From NCBI GenBank assembly GCA_026075535.2, contig AP026540.1:7626001-7690000 (forward strand): a stretch of 64,000 nucleotides of DNA. Direction: 5' to 3'. Shown piece after piece: positions 1-11,346 of the stretch. The stretch comes from Tricholoma matsutake. Taxonomy: Eukaryota > Basidiomycota > Agaricomycetes > Agaricales > Tricholomataceae. The translations under genes and the position numbers were made by a program. The notes beneath the pieces were generated by a model. That model made no database searches and was not told where the DNA came from. It saw only the letters and a list, made by a program, of their open reading frames with translations. Positions within the stretch are counted from its first letter, which is position 1; every line of letters begins with the position of its first letter.

Positions 1-333
1 CCTCCTCCTCCTCATTCCCTCATCCCCCTCCTTGTCATCCTGCATCATCGTCATCTGGTTGTGGTCATGGTCCTGGTTGTCATAGTCCTGGTTGTCATGG
101 TCCTAGTCGTTGTCGCCCTCTGTCCCCCCTGGTTTGTCATTAAGCACCCGCGATCCACCCTACAAGCAGGGGCTCGCAGCAGTGTGGCAGGTGCTGGGTC
201 AGCTTCATTGTCCTGTTGTTGCTGTTGTTGTTGTTGTTGGTAGTTCAGAACTAGTCGGTAGCTAAAAAAGATCATTAGTAACAAAAAAATGAAATGAGGA
301 GGAAAAAGACTTACCAATGGCCCAAGAGACATC
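1..333. repeat. Fragment of a non-autonomous DNA transposon with simple repeats
   Basis: This stretch is low-complexity (TCC, GGTCAT and a TTG run near 210-240). It carries the block AGCACCCGCGATCCACCC followed by a degenerate GAGCAG..GCTC motif, which is also present around 22507-22545 inside a hAT-b copy. I read it as the tail of a related element cut by the window edge. Proline- or glutamine-rich reading frames here are by-products of the repeats, not genes. Confidence 0.4.
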
Positions 334-525
334 TGTAAGAGAACCATTTATCTTACAACTTGTGTACACGCGATCACGAACTACTACTTATATCATCTAC
401 ATGATCACATGACTATCACATGTGATTGCCTTAGATACACAACCCATTTGTCATAGTAGAGTAATCTTCCTTGCATTCCTCACAGCTTGGTTTCCTTGAG
501 TGTTGGGAGAGCACTCTCCCTTCCA
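334..525 (+). repeat. Short LTR (about 190 bp), solo or detached
   Basis: The segment begins TGTAAGAG and ends CTCCCTTCCA, with GTGTTGG shortly before the end. The same start, internal GTGTTGGAAG block and TTCCTTCCA end occur at 55381-55565 (plus), 12744-12928 (minus) and 57330-57513 (minus). This copy is the most diverged. No matching 5-bp flanks were found, so it may be a detached LTR rather than a clean solo LTR. Confidence 0.45.
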
Positions 526-534
526 CTTTTTTTT

Positions 535-922
535 TGTGACGAGCATAATTCACTTAAAAAGAAGCAACATCAATACCGACACCATATCCCGCATTATCCC
601 CTGTATTACCCCCAGCGTTATCTCCGTGTTACCCACAACTTCTGTTTAAACACATGACACACCACGCCAACTGCCTGTTCAAATCTCTGGATAACCTACG
701 TCACTAGCGAGCCCCGCGTCATCATATCTCACCCATACAGTCACCCTCAATTCCTTATATATACGACACACTCTAGCCAGACCTTTTTGCGATAAGTCAA
801 CACCCAGTTCCTGCCTGGCCCCACAACCTTGCAACCTGTCTTGCAAACCATCTACGTGTATCCCTCTCACCACCCGGAGCAAGAGGCATAGACTTCCATC
901 ACCATAGACGTCCTCTAGTCCC
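535..922 (+). promoter_or_regulatory. Probable 5' LTR and leader of gypsy-1 with TATA-like box
   Basis: About 390 bp upstream of the Gag frame begins with TGTGACGAGC and holds a TATA-like sequence (cttatatatacgac) near 755. This is where the LTR promoter of such an element should sit. Without the 3' LTR the boundaries cannot be confirmed by a repeat pair, so the limits are approximate. Confidence 0.3.
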
Positions 923-2434
923 TTGACTACACTGCCAGGCTCACTCGACCTTGCCCAGACTCCCCTTGCCCCTGCACCCAGCACCTCACATCCTAGTCCT
1001 CCTGACTCTTCATCCAACTCCTCCGACTCCGACAACGTCCCGAATCCTCCAATGGACAACACTCCCTACACCCCAGCTGTGGTCACTGGTGGAAAGGGCA
1101 GCCATGTGCCTGTGTTGTCAGCTGGGCGTATCACGATCGCAGCGGTATGCATTTTTGAGAATGTGTGTCGAAGATTCTTTCAAAACAAGAAGATAGCTGA
1201 GGACGAACACGTAGTGAACATAATTTACAACTTTGAAGGATCCTCGGTTCAGTCCTGGGTCAACATGCACCACAATCGCCTTCTTCTTCTCACCTTCCCT
1301 GCATTCATGCTTGAATTCAAGAAGAAATTCTTGCCGATGAACTGGCAAGATGACTTGGTAGCTACACAAATCTCTGTGCAGAGCTCACAGATGTTCCTTT
1401 CATGGACAGAAGCAGTACGTGAGGCTAACGCAGAATTAGGAATTGCCGGCTCCAATTATCACATTGCTGAGGACAAATTACGAGCCCATTTTGTCCCTCG
1501 TCTCTCAGTTGCCCTCAAGGTGTCATATGATGCAAACAACACCCATGGCACCCTTGACAGCATCGCAGATCTCGAGGTGTGGATGCAGCGAGTCCACCTA
1601 CTTGATGTAGAAAACCTCAAAAAGCGTGAGGAATGGGTCAAGATTGCACAAGCGGCCATATGTACAAACACAAAGACTTCACACACCACGACCAGAACAA
1701 CCAGCACCGCCGTGGCTTCCAGTTCCACAGCCAATCCCGCCATCCTCGCAAACTCTACGAACAGCAACCAAGCATTCACTGCTAAGCTTACTCCGGCTGA
1801 ACATGACCTCCTGAAAGCTCACCGTGGTTGTTTCCATTGCAGATTATTTTATGCTGGACACTTCGCAGGAGATTGCCCCCTTGGTAGCAAAGGAAGACCC
1901 ACTCCGGAAGCTTGCAAGAACGTCACATTAGCCAAAGCACTCAAGGCAAAGACCGCATTTGAGGTGGCGGGGTTGACAGTCGTTGCAGGAGTTTTCGAGA
2001 CTGAGAGTGATGACAGCTTTGAGATGTCCGAAGACAAAGCTTCAGAGTACGTGAACATCCCACTCTCCTTGCCATCACATTTGTGGTGGGACTGCTGCCT
2101 TGATGCGCCCATGACCTGTGCTCCTACACTGATACAAGCCCTTATTGACCATGGATCTCTGCCAGTGCTGATTTCATCTGAGGTCATAGACGTCATGGGA
2201 CTTGTTTGCCGCAAACTTTTCAAACCTTTTCCTGTAACTGGTGCCTTCATGGGAGGAGATAAGAGCTCAGACTCTAGCTTAAAAGAATACTGTAAATTAC
2301 ACCTGCAATCCCCAGACACTTCATGGAAATCAAGAGTCGTAAATGCAATTATTTGTCCAAACCTTTGCGCCGATATTATCTTAGGACTGGACTTCCTAGC
2401 AAAAAACAAAATTGTTGTCGATGTGCACCTCTGA
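923..2434 (+). pseudogene. gag: gypsy-1 Gag plus aspartic protease
   Basis: This 503-codon frame encodes the capsid-like region and then the zinc knuckle CFHCRLFYAGHFAGDC (CX2CX6HX4C), near residue 305. That spacing is one I associate with Agaricomycete gypsy Gag. The protease-like part follows around residues 400-495, with a D-H-G-S motif (LIDHGSLPVLIS) and the late ADIILGLDFL block. The reading continues in the same frame past the TGA at 2432, where CGA to TGA would explain the stop. The upstream start is taken as the first ATG of the open frame. Confidence 0.7.
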
Positions 2435-4212
2435 ACAGCAATTGGTAAGGATGTGCAGTATGACCTTTTGAACCCCCCGATTGTAAAACCACCTAAGGCA
2501 GGCCTCTCAGCTCAAGAGGAGAGAAAACTAGAGGCAAAATCTATTCGGGAGGGATGCACGCACACTGAAAAGTCACGTACAAGTGTACATGAAGAACTAC
2601 ATTGTCTTTTTGCTGAAAACCCAGAGCATTTCAACTTCAACGCACATTCATCCTGGCCTCCATGCGTGATTGCCACTATCAAACACAGAATTGAACAACT
2701 AGCTGCACAGGCTATTCTTGATAAGTTAGATGAAACTTACAAAGCACATTTTGCAGACCGTTTCCCTGTAGACATTCTGCATGCCAGGGACTTGCCAACG
2801 GACATTTTCCATCATATTGAAGTAATACCCAGCGTGCCGATATCAGTGGGACATGCTTACTCCTGCCCCAGAAAATACAGAGAGGGCTGGAAAACATTAA
2901 TCAAACAACATGTTAAGGCAGGACGAATATGACCTTCGTCATCTCTGTATGGCTCCCCATCTTTTATCATCCCAAAAGTGGATAGTTCTGTTCTGCCACG
3001 ATGAGTTGATGACTACAGAAAGTTGAATAAAGTAACAACACCTGATAACTACCCTCTGCCCCGGATCGACGACATCTTGGCAGACTGTGCTAAAGGAAAA
3101 ATCTGGGGTAAAATCGACATGACAAACTCATTTTTCCAGATGCTAGTACACCCTGACCACATTAATACACTGCTACACTTACCCCCTTCGGCCTTTGGGA
3201 GTGGGTAGTGATGCCCATGGGGTTGAGAAACTCACCAGCAACTCATCAACGATGCGTAACACTAGCACTTTCAGACCTCATTGGGAGGATATGCCACGTG
3301 TATCTCAACAACATTATCATTTTGTCCTCCTCATTGGCTGAGCACAAACAAAATGTAACAGCCATTCTAGAAGCACTACAAAATGCTCAACTATACTGCT
3401 CCACAAAGAAATCAGCATTGTTCATGATGGAAATAAAATTTTTGGGTCACCATATCTCCATGAAAGGCCTCAAAGCAGATGGGTCCAAAGTTGAACATGT
3501 GTTGAACTGGCAAGCACCGGCGTCTGCAAAACAAGTTTGACAGTGTCTTGGCCTGGTCTGCTATATCAGTGTGTTCTTGCCAGCGCTCGTGGAACACATG
3601 GCAGTGCTCACCCCATTGACAAAGAAGGAGTGCAACAAAGTTTTCCCTGTATGGGGTAAAGAACATCAGGATGCCTTTGAAGCTATCAAGAAGCTAGTTC
3701 TCAGTCAAGACTGCTTGACTACCATCAACCACCATGAGCCTGGAAATAATAAAATCTTTGTTACATGCGATGCAAGTAGGCAGCAAACAGGAGCAGTTCT
3801 GTCCTTCAGAGAAAGTTGGGAGAGCGCACGACCAGTCACCTTCAAGAGTCACCAGCTAAAAGGAGTGGAGCTACACTATCCAGTGCATGAACAAGAGATG
3901 CTTAGCATCATGCACACATTAACAAAATGGAGAGTAGATTTGTTGGGTACTCACATCAACATTTACACAGATCACAAAACTATTGAAAATTTTGATGGTC
4001 AGAGAGATTTGTCGCTACGACAAGTCCGTTGGATGGAGTACTTATCACAGTATGAATACTCCATCAATTACATCAAAGGGGAAGACAACACTGTAGCTGA
4101 CGCGTTATCGAGGCTACCTGAGCCAGTCATACTCCCCAGCAAGATCAACGCTGTATTTGAGATCGAATCAAACCTGAGGCTTTTTGCACAAATTAGGAAA
4201 GGTTACAAATGA
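2435..4212 (+). pseudogene. pol: gypsy-1 reverse transcriptase and RNase H
   Basis: RT fingers and palm are clear ([18 protein letters not shown], then PMGLRNSPATHQR). The catalytic box reads YLNN at about 3300-3312 in place of YLDD, which removes both catalytic aspartates. RNase H follows (VTCDASRQQTGAVL, HYPVHEQEML, YTDHKTIENF and the DNTVADALSRLP end). TGA stops sit at 2930, 3003 and 3538, at positions where the family has Arg or Trp, and a one-base frameshift lies near 3150-3180. The enzyme is dead twice over: stops and active site. Confidence 0.75.
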
Positions 4213-4833
4213 GACAAGTGGTGCGCATCCATTTTGGATGACATCAAATGTGGTGTGGCCGACGCAAAATTTGACTTTGCACTGAAGAATGGCTTGTTGT
4301 TCATCAGTAACTGATTAATCATTCCAAAATACAAAGATGTTTGGGAGCAATTATTCAGATTGGCGCACAACCAACTGGGCCATTTTGGTGGAGAGAAATC
4401 CTATGCGTCGCTTAGAAACAACTTTTATTGGCTGAATATGAGGTGTGACCTGATTACAGTGTACATCCCTGGTTGTGGACTGTGCCAACGTAACAAATCA
4501 GCAACTTCTAAAGTACCGGGGCCACTACACCCACTTCCAGTTCCCGACAAGAGGTTTGACTCTGTAGCCATCGACTTCATTGGACCACTACCTTCTGATG
4601 ATGGTTTTCACATGATTGTAACGATGACAGATAGACTAGGGGCAGATATTCAAATCACCCTATGCAAATCTGACATGACTGCCAATGAATTCACATTGAT
4701 TTTCTTCAACCGGTGGTACTGCAAAAATGGGTGTCCTCTTGAAATAATTAGTGACCGTGACAAGCTGTTTATCTCAAAATTCTGGAGAAAGCTCATGAAG
4801 TTAAGCGGTGTCAAGCTAAAGATGTCAATGGCA
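4213..4833 (+). pseudogene. pol: gypsy-1 integrase, truncated
   Basis: The HHCC zinc domain (LAHNQLGHFGGEKSYASLR ... CGLCQRNKS) leads into the core, with the first catalytic Asp in VAIDFIGPLP and the second in IISDRDKLF. The frame ends at KMSMA, just before the third catalytic Glu would be expected, because hAT-a copy 1 starts at 4834. Two more TGA stops (about 4210 and 4312) interrupt the linker; the second sits where Arg is expected in N-R-LIIP. Confidence 0.75.
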
Positions 4834-5824
4834 GAGGTCTTTACACTGCCCCATATGTTCCACACGGATCCATGCAGAATTACACGGACTCCGCATGGAT
4901 CTGCATGGACTCTGCACAGATTTGCAATCCATACAATAAACCATTTTAGCTGTGCAACAGGGTGTGCCAGTCTGCACAGATCCATACAGACTAACACGGA
5001 TCCATACAGACTAACACAGATTCCGCGTATTTTACTCAGATTCCATGGATTTCATCTGTCCGCATCCATGATCAACCAGGTCGGACAAGGTCGGACAGTC
5101 CGCATGCATCCGAGCAGCCCATTTGAGCTTAGCAAAATAATGTCACGAATGATGTTTGAACTTGTAGCCTCATGGTTAACTAATAAAGTACAGATGCACA
5201 TTACCGTTACACTACACAGCCAGTGCTATGTTGTCACATTGATGCCACTACATAACACTGTTTGGCTTTGTATGACAAAGCACACAGCCACATCATCAAC
5301 ATTGCCAGCTCATCACTCACCACCACCATCGACGCCACCACCTCCCTCGCTCCCCTCCACTCTACCACCACCACCACTGCATGCACGCACACCACCACCA
5401 TTCCCATGCCCACTCCCACCATCACCACCACCTTTAAACGAGCCAACTGGATGGGCCATAGATGAGTTTTTTTTTCTTTTTTCTTTTTGTTTTTATCAAT
5501 GAACTAATTGTATTTTATTGCTTTTTAGGTTGTATACTACTGGGGACGACCTGCCACAACAAAAAATGTGCAACCCACACCTATGCCCACCCAATCCCCC
5601 TCCTCCCTGTTCAAATGGGATGTGAGGCTGTCGACACAGGCTAGGAGGGTGCCAAGGGATGCCAGGAGACCCCAGAAGGGGGATACCTGCCTAGTAAGCA
5701 CCCACCAACCCCCGTACATGTGCCATGTCACACTGACGTGCCCAAACCCCTCCCCCCCCCCCCCCCCCAAAAAAAAAAAAAGACAGAAATCCAAACAGGG
5801 GACGATGGCGACGAATGACAACAA

Positions 5825-6160
5825 GCCACCCACCCCCAGCCTCATGAGCAACTGCTCGTGGGGTGGAACGTGGGTGGAATGACGCCCAGGCACAGGGACA
5901 GGAGATGACAGTGCACCACCTGCCTCCAGCCTCATGAGCAACTGCTCATGGGGTGGATCATGGGTGGAACAACAACAACGACAAGCCACCCACCCCCAGC
6001 CTCACGAGCAACTGCTCATGGGGTGGAACGTGGGTGGAACGATGCCCAGGTGCAGGGATAGGAGACAATGATGCACCACCTGCCCCCAGCCTCACAAGCA
6101 ACTGCTCGTGGGGTGGATCACGGGTGGAACAATGACGAGGAAGGGTGGAACAATGACGAG
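5825..6160. repeat. Minisatellite with GAGCAACTGCTC palindrome
   Basis: Four to five units of about 80-90 bp each contain ATGAGCAACTGCTCATGGGG followed by GTGGAACGTGGGTGG. The core GAGCAACTGCTC is close to self-complementary and can form a small hairpin. The inverted counterpart is at 14980-15200. Any long proline- or serine-rich frame across it is a by-product of the repeat. Confidence 0.7.
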
Positions 6161-6573
6161 GAAGGGGGGTGCGTACAGACCAATGGGGAATGGTGAGGGG
6201 GGACAAGAGGGGGCCACAAGAGAGGGCTGATGATGAATGCACTTACCCCTGCCATCTCACATGCTAGCGAGATGGTGGGTTATTTATTTTATTCTATAGT
6301 CTACTGCCCCCCTCTTCGGCAGGGGGGCAACTTTTTTGGTATTTAATACTACCAATAAAATGTCCCTCATTGTGGGGGCATCCTTGTTTTTTTTTGATAT
6401 TGAAAGTATTTTAAATAGTTAATAAATAACATAAATTTTTGTTTATCCTGTATGGCAGAACAAACCCACCCATATGCCATCAACACGCCTCAATTCTTCA
6501 TTTGGGTCACCACATGGTCAGAGTCTGTGCAGACTTATGCAGACTCTGTGTGGACTTATGTGGACTCCGCATG

Positions 6574-7864
6574 TAGTGTTTGAAAGTCCGGTTGCATGGA
6601 CCAAAAAAAAACTGGCAACTGAACCGGACCCAACCGTGGTCCGGTCTGTCTTGCAGGTTCTGCAGCAGCGGTTGTGGACTGGTCCAGTTGCCGGTTGCAT
6701 AGTTTTTCAAATAATTATGGACCGGGTAAAGACCGGTTCCAACCAGTCTTTGATCATAATTTGATGTGTTGCTAAGGCAAGTGATCAATTGATTACATGT
6801 GATACAAGTAATCTGTGTGCTGGCACTGACTAAATAAGTTATTGTAGAATTGTAATGCCTTAACAGCTATGTCCATAAACCAGGATTCCACACTGTATAG
6901 AGTATATCTACATCCACCCAAATGCACTAGTTCAATGGTGCAGTGGTTCATTCATGGTAAACACCCTTCCTCCTCATTCCTCTGAAAACTCCGTAGCACT
7001 GTAATTCAATAATGACTGAATGCATCCTTTCGTAAACTTGGATTAAGTACCATATATATTATATATATATGCTCCCAAAAGCACTAGTCAAACGATGCAA
7101 CCATTCATCTATGGTAAGCAACCCTTCCTCCTTATTCCTCTCAAAACTCCGTCGGACTATAATTCAATAATGACTGAATGCATCCTTTCGTAAAGCTGGA
7201 TTAGACACTATATATAGCATATATATATGCTCCCCAAAGCACTAGGTAAACGGTACAGTAATTCATTTATGGTAAGCAACCCTTCCTCCTCATTCCTCTG
7301 AAAACTGTAACTCAATAATGGCTCAACCGATCCTTTCGTAAACTTGGATTAAATACAATATATATTATATATATGTGCTCCCTAAAGCACTAGTCAAACG
7401 GTACAACCATTCATCTATGGTAAGCAACCCTTCCTCCTCATTCCTCTGAAAACTCTGTAGAACTGTAATTCAATAATGGTTCAATGTATCCTTTTGTTAA
7501 ACTTGGATTAGACACTACATATATGATATAGATACACCCCCCAAAGCACTAGCCACATGGTCTAGCCATTCATTTATGGTTTTGTCTGTAGTGTACTACT
7601 ACTAGTTTTCAAAATATATTACTTCGAGACATGTATATTAGTGTACAAATAGTCGGTCCTGACCGGTTGTGAACTGGTCAGGACCAGTCTAAGTATGGAC
7701 CAGTTTTAAACAGGTTTGGCAACTGTGAGGCAACCGAGTAGGACCGGTTTACACCAGTCTGGTCCTCAGTTGCCTTGATGTTGAGCATGTAAGCAACCGG
7801 TCTGGTCCACGGTTGCCCCTGTTGTCGTCAAAAAAACCGGACCGGACCGGACTTTTAAACACTA
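6574..7864. mobile_element. hAT-b copy nested in hAT-a
   Basis: The ends are TAGTGTTTGAAAGTCCGG and its inverted counterpart CCGGACTTTTAAACACTA. Flanking 8-mers are tccgcatg (6566-6573) and tctgcaca (7865-7872), which match at five of eight positions with the rest transitions, consistent with a decayed 8-bp target duplication. Subterminal regions are packed with GGACC/CCGGT motifs. No coding sequence is visible. Confidence 0.7.
6905..7590. repeat. Tandem repeat, unit about 150-168 bp, roughly four copies
   Basis: The block CCCTTCCTCC recurs at 6964, 7132, 7280 and 7428. Each is followed by ATTCCTCTGAAAACTCCGTA-like sequence, a TTCAATAATG segment, an ATATATAT run and AAGCACTAGTC. The array forms the whole interior of the nested hAT-b element. 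Confidence 0.75.
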
Positions 7865-7865
7865 T

Positions 7866-8000
7866 CTGCACAGACTTATGTGGACTCCACGCAGACTTAT
7901 GTGGACTCCACGCAGACTTATGTGGACTCCACGCAGACTTATGTGGACTCCATGTGGACTTATGTGGACTCCACGTGGACTTATGCAGACTCCGCATGGA
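7866..8000. repeat. 21-bp tandem repeat
   Basis: Six units of GACTTATGTGGACTCCACGCA run head to tail just inside the right end of hAT-a copy 1. Because 21 is a multiple of three, all frames look open and give a seven-residue peptide repeat (DLCGLHA); that is not a gene. A shorter, diverged version lies at 14520-14610 in copy 2. Confidence 0.8.
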
Positions 8001-8106
8001 CTGGGGCGGAGTCCCTGCCAAAAGGGGTGTAATGTTTCATTTTGGTCACCAGATGGTCAGACTCTGCACAGTCCGCATGGAACATATGGGGCAGTGTAAA
8101 TTACTG

Positions 8107-8114
8107 GTCCATTG
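8107..8114 (-). repeat. Half of a split 8-bp target duplication (GTCCATTG)
   Basis: GTCCATTG immediately outside hAT-a copy 1 is the exact reverse complement of CAATGGAC at 16241-16248, immediately outside copy 2. Both abut the same point of the copia reading frame. They are best read as the two halves of one duplication separated by an inversion. Confidence 0.7.
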
Positions 8115-9151
8115 TGGCTTTCAAGGAAATGAACATGATAAGAACTGTGGACTTTCCTTGTGGCCCTATTATAGCATTGGTAAGACTTGGACTTTGGGTC
8201 ATATCCAATGAGCACGCATTCAATAGATCATTCAAAAATCTTTGGATTATCCTTCTTTGGGATGAGAACAAAGGTGTGGCAACTGATCTTGTGCATATAT
8301 GAATAATCAGGCTTGCATCCATGCCAGAGTTCCCAAGGTGTGCACCCTTGAAGTGATCATGTAGTGGTTTTGGCATGTAAATGAGAAGCCATTAGGTAAA
8401 ATTTGTCCCAAAGGTTAGTCGGTAAACCTGAATAAATTCACATAGTGTGGGCCTTAGCCATAAGGGTACGATGCATGCATTCCACTCGCCCAATATGGGC
8501 TGAAGTGTATGGGGCCGTAAAATGTTGTTCTGTTCCCCATGTTTTAAGCCACGCTTCCATCTTGTGAGACTTTAATTCTCCATTGTCTGTGATGTAGATT
8601 CTGACTTTAAGTCCTGTTTCATTTTCCCAGGCTAATTCCCAAGCTTTCAGTTCAGGAAATGAGTCATCTTTGTTATGAAGTGGTATCGACCACAGAAAAG
8701 ATGTATAATCATTGACGATATCCATAACATAAGAATTTCCAGTATGAGATTTGACCACATGTGGACCCAATAAATCCACCCAAACTTTTTCCAACTTCTG
8801 TGTCGCCTTATGATCAATCACCTCCTCATGCTTCTTTGGAATGGGTGTCTTTGTCTGTTTGCCAAGGACACAAGATTCACATTTGGTCAGTCTAGATGTG
8901 GAGATGATGGGTGCACCTGTGAGTGTGCCCTTTTTGGCCATATCCCAAAGGGATTGATAATTTGCATGGCCAAGATGGCGGTGCCAGGTTTCCAGATCAG
9001 GGGACTTGTGGACAGTGAATGCATGGTCGGCAGTGGCTGAGTACAGATTGAGTGAATATAATTTCTTATTGGGAAGTAGAGTTCCATGGGCAATAAGTGC
9101 TCCCATAGATTTATTCATGACCCAGCATGAGGAATTATCAAAATGAGACAC
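8115..9151 (-). pseudogene. pol: copia-1 GAG-pre-integrase and integrase
   Basis: Read right to left, the GAG-pre-integrase zinc region (TWHRHLGHANYQSLWDMAKK, CESCVLGKQTK) precedes the integrase core with VWVDLLGPHV (first Asp), YITDNGELKS (second Asp) and VECMHRTLM in place of the usual E..N region. The C-terminal part continues, with stops, through IPKKDNPKIF to a HVHFLESHNG block that ends exactly at the hAT-a junction. Family: Ty1/copia. The reading resumes on the other strand at 16241. Confidence 0.75.
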
Positions 9152-9279
9152 AGCATTTGAGTCATTGGTGAGGGAACTGACTGAGATAAGTCAGACTGCC
9201 ACATTTGGGATGTAAAGCACATTATGTAATATGATTGATGCGCCCCAAGCAATGCATAGTTTTATGTCACCAACTCCAA

Positions 9280-9645
9280 TCACAATAATGGAGGACCCCC
9301 AACACCTTTCACAGGGCGGGGCAAGATTGGTCGAAGGGTAAGGAAGTCAGCCTTGTCTGGTGAGATGTGGACCATCGCGCCTGTATCAATAATAAGAGGG
9401 AAATTGGCAAGCGAAACTTGGGAATGTTGAGTTTGATTAAGTGGTTCAACAGTGAATGCCTCTTCTCCAGGGGTTAAGGTGTTGTCGGTCCAGTCAACAG
9501 TTGTGGTTATCTCCTCCTCAATGACAAGCCAACCCTCATATTCCACCTTCTCGATCAAAGCTGTGGGAAGCAAGTCCAGCGAATGGAGTATAAGTGTTGG
9601 GTTGGGGTCTTGCAGGGTCAGAATCCACCATAACAGTGAAGGCAC
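9280..9645 (-). pseudogene. pol: copia-1 aspartic protease
   Basis: The frame encodes PLIIDTGAMVHISPDKADF, the D-T-G-A active-site loop of a copia protease, followed by VKGVGG. It lies between the zinc-knuckle Gag (upstream on this strand) and the GAG-pre-integrase, as expected for Ty1/copia order. Confidence 0.7.
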
Positions 9646-9721
9646 GTCCGTTAACGTCTTTCACAGTAATTGGGACCCTTGGATTAAGGTTGGACAAATT
9701 ACTGACCTTCTTCCCTTTGTC

Positions 9722-10442
9722 TCAAGCTGCTCTCCCTGCTGCCACAGACTCTTCAAACATTTTCCCAGCCATTCCTCCCCTTGTTTTAATGCAGTATTTG
9801 GTCAAATGTCCCATTTTCTTGCAAGCAGGGTTCCTGCAAACAGGTGCATTGAATGGCTTTGTTGATTTAATATGTGTGGTGAGAGCCACAGATGGCCAGG
9901 AGTCCATATGGTGGTCGTTCTCAAGGAGGGATTGTTCATTCTCCAAAAATGAGCAGATATCCTTTGATGTGTAAGGGGATTCCTTCATGGATGCAGCAAT
10001 ATCATGAGAAATGATGGAACGTGCATGAGGAAATTGCTGCTGAGGGAGTTGAGGAGAGCAATACAACAAAGGAGGTCGGGTTTAATTGGTGAGGGCCTGT
10101 TGTAATAGCTGGACTTGACAAACTAGACCCTCATTCTGGTGTCGTTTACAAAGTGCCTCCCAATTTGCAGTCGTGTCCTTTTCCATATCTATAAAAGGGC
10201 ATTCAGATTAATGCATGAGCTTCAGAAGTAGCAGGTGCAGTGATTGTGCTGGTGACATAGTCATAGAGACCATTCAATGAAAGGGTGATGGTAATCTCCT
10301 TGCACCATTCTTTGTAATTTGATTTGAGTTTGTCGAGTATCTCGCCAGAATACTGAACTGAGAGTTTGATCGGGGTAACTGAGGGAGGGCTAGATTCTGT
10401 CATGTCGGGTACAGAAAAAAAAATGAGATTCAAAGAGGCCAT
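9722..10442 (-). pseudogene. gag: copia-1 Gag
   Basis: The N-terminal part (10442 to 10203; PIKLSVQYSGEILDKLKSNY, EWCKEITITLSLNGLYDYV) resembles the start of copia Gag. After a stop the frame continues with KDTTANWEALCKRHQNEG and ends in the knuckle CRNPACKKMGHLTKYC (CX4CX4HX4C). Stops and a frame change show that it is dead. The first ATG at 10442 is the most upstream in frame, but a start at PDMTESS is also possible. Confidence 0.65.
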
Positions 10443-10577
10443 CTAGGGGTTGATTTGCACAAAGGATAATCCATGATCCAAAACAGGATAGTGATTGGAA
10501 TTTTGATCAAAAAAAATGATGTAGGTAAAGTGTCAAGTGGCTAGAAGATTGTCTACCATCGCTCAAAAGAGACAGGA

Positions 10578-10590
10578 GTGGCCCATAACC
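10578..10590 (-). promoter_or_regulatory. Candidate copia-1 primer-binding site
   Basis: On the minus strand, just inside the proposed LTR end (CTCTACA), the sequence reads GGTTATGGGCC. Copia elements often prime from the anticodon region of initiator Met tRNA, whose complement contains GGTTATGAGCC. The match is close but not exact and is offered only as a candidate. Confidence 0.3.
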
Positions 10591-10859
10591 TGTAGAGAAT
10601 TGATCCTAGATAAGAATAGACTCAGTCAATGTATAATTGACTGTATATGAGCAAAAATAGTACCTAGATAAGAATAGACTATGGTACTATTAGTAATCTA
10701 GTATGTAAGGTTCTATGGAAGGTTACTCACCTCAGTCGATGTATAATGGACTGAGGTGTCTAACTAATATTGTAGGGTATATGTATACACTAGAAGTCAT
10801 AAAGGTAACCAGAGAGTGAGTATAAAGGGAATGTTCCAAAGGACTCATTACTAATAACA
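10591..10859 (-). repeat. Candidate 5' LTR of copia-1
   Basis: Read on the minus strand the segment begins TGTTATTAGTAATGAG and ends CAATTCTCTACA, giving TG..CA termini directly upstream of the candidate primer site and Gag. A repeated TCTATTCTTATCTAG block lies inside. No second copy was found in the window, so it is unconfirmed. Confidence 0.35.
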
Positions 10860-10918
10860 CCGAAAGGGATGTTGGTGATGGGATCAATGACTGTATCATC
10901 GGATATGATGATACCCAT

Positions 10919-11143
10919 TCACAGTGTAGATCTCAACACCTGCATATCTCCATCCACAAAAGGATCGTGTGGAATCATTGCAATGACCAAAACAATAGAA
11001 GAGATGTCAATCACCTTGAGGTGGGCATCACCATGATAGGTACAGGACAAAACAGTCCCATTTGACACTTCAAAGAGACCAGCATGTGGAGGTGAGTACA
11101 CAGATACAAGTGCCAGTACCTTATATTGTTGCCCAAATTGCAT
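10919..11143 (-). pseudogene. C-terminal fragment resembling a Plavaka (CACTA-like) transposase
   Basis: The 74-residue frame (KVLALVSVYSPPH, LSCTYHGDAHLKVIDISS, VLVIAMIPHDPF) resembles, from memory, the conserved C-terminal tail of large Plavaka-type transposase-associated proteins of Agaricomycetes. Nothing else of such a gene is visible. It could instead belong to another TE-associated protein family. Confidence 0.35.
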
Positions 11144-11346
11144 TCAGAAGTAGTATTGAACCTCTGCAAAATGGACCGAAGTTGAACCAGAAGAGAACTA
11201 AGAACGAAGTAAGTCCCATCACTCTATAGAAGGAAATTTTGTTCCTAACTTTGACATTCCTTGTGATTCACACTTTAGCCTTTTCCTTTTCCTTCCAAGC
11301 AGAGCACACAATCTGCCCATTAGGCAACCGCAGTCTTGCCCATCTA

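Larger units (their letters stand above)
535..4833 (+). mobile_element. gypsy-1: decayed Ty3/gypsy retrotransposon, 3' end missing
   Basis: Gag, protease, RT, RNase H and integrase follow in the Ty3/gypsy order on the plus strand. A 5' LTR/leader probably occupies about 535-922 (TGTGACGAGC start, TATA-like cttatatata near 755). The element stops inside the integrase core, where the DNA transposon at 4834 begins; the rest of the integrase and the 3' LTR are not seen. The coding region has several in-frame TGA stops and at least one frameshift, so it is inactive. Confidence 0.75.
4834..8106 (+). mobile_element. hAT-a copy 1, containing a nested hAT-b
   Basis: The left end reads GAGGTCTTTACACTGCCCC and the right end, reverse-complemented, CAGTAATTTACACTGCCCC, so about 20 bp of terminal inverted repeat follow six diverged outermost bases. 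No transposase is encoded. The interior holds CAC/CCA-rich sequence (5290-5440), a C/A run (5752-5780) and minisatellites. Copy 2 at 14425-16240 is the same element inverted. Without the nested hAT-b (6574-7864) this copy is about 2.0 kb. It lacks roughly 36 bp, including a hairpin, that copy 2 keeps near 15624. Confidence 0.8.

Noticed and set aside
51..347. Glutamine-rich frame on the minus strand
   Set aside because: It is generated by the TTG and GGTCAT simple repeats and has no conserved context.
5262..5465. Thr/Pro-rich frame in hAT-a copy 1
   Set aside because: It follows a CAC/CCA repeat; the inverted copy at 15660-15900 shows the same in the opposite orientation, so it reflects repeat composition.
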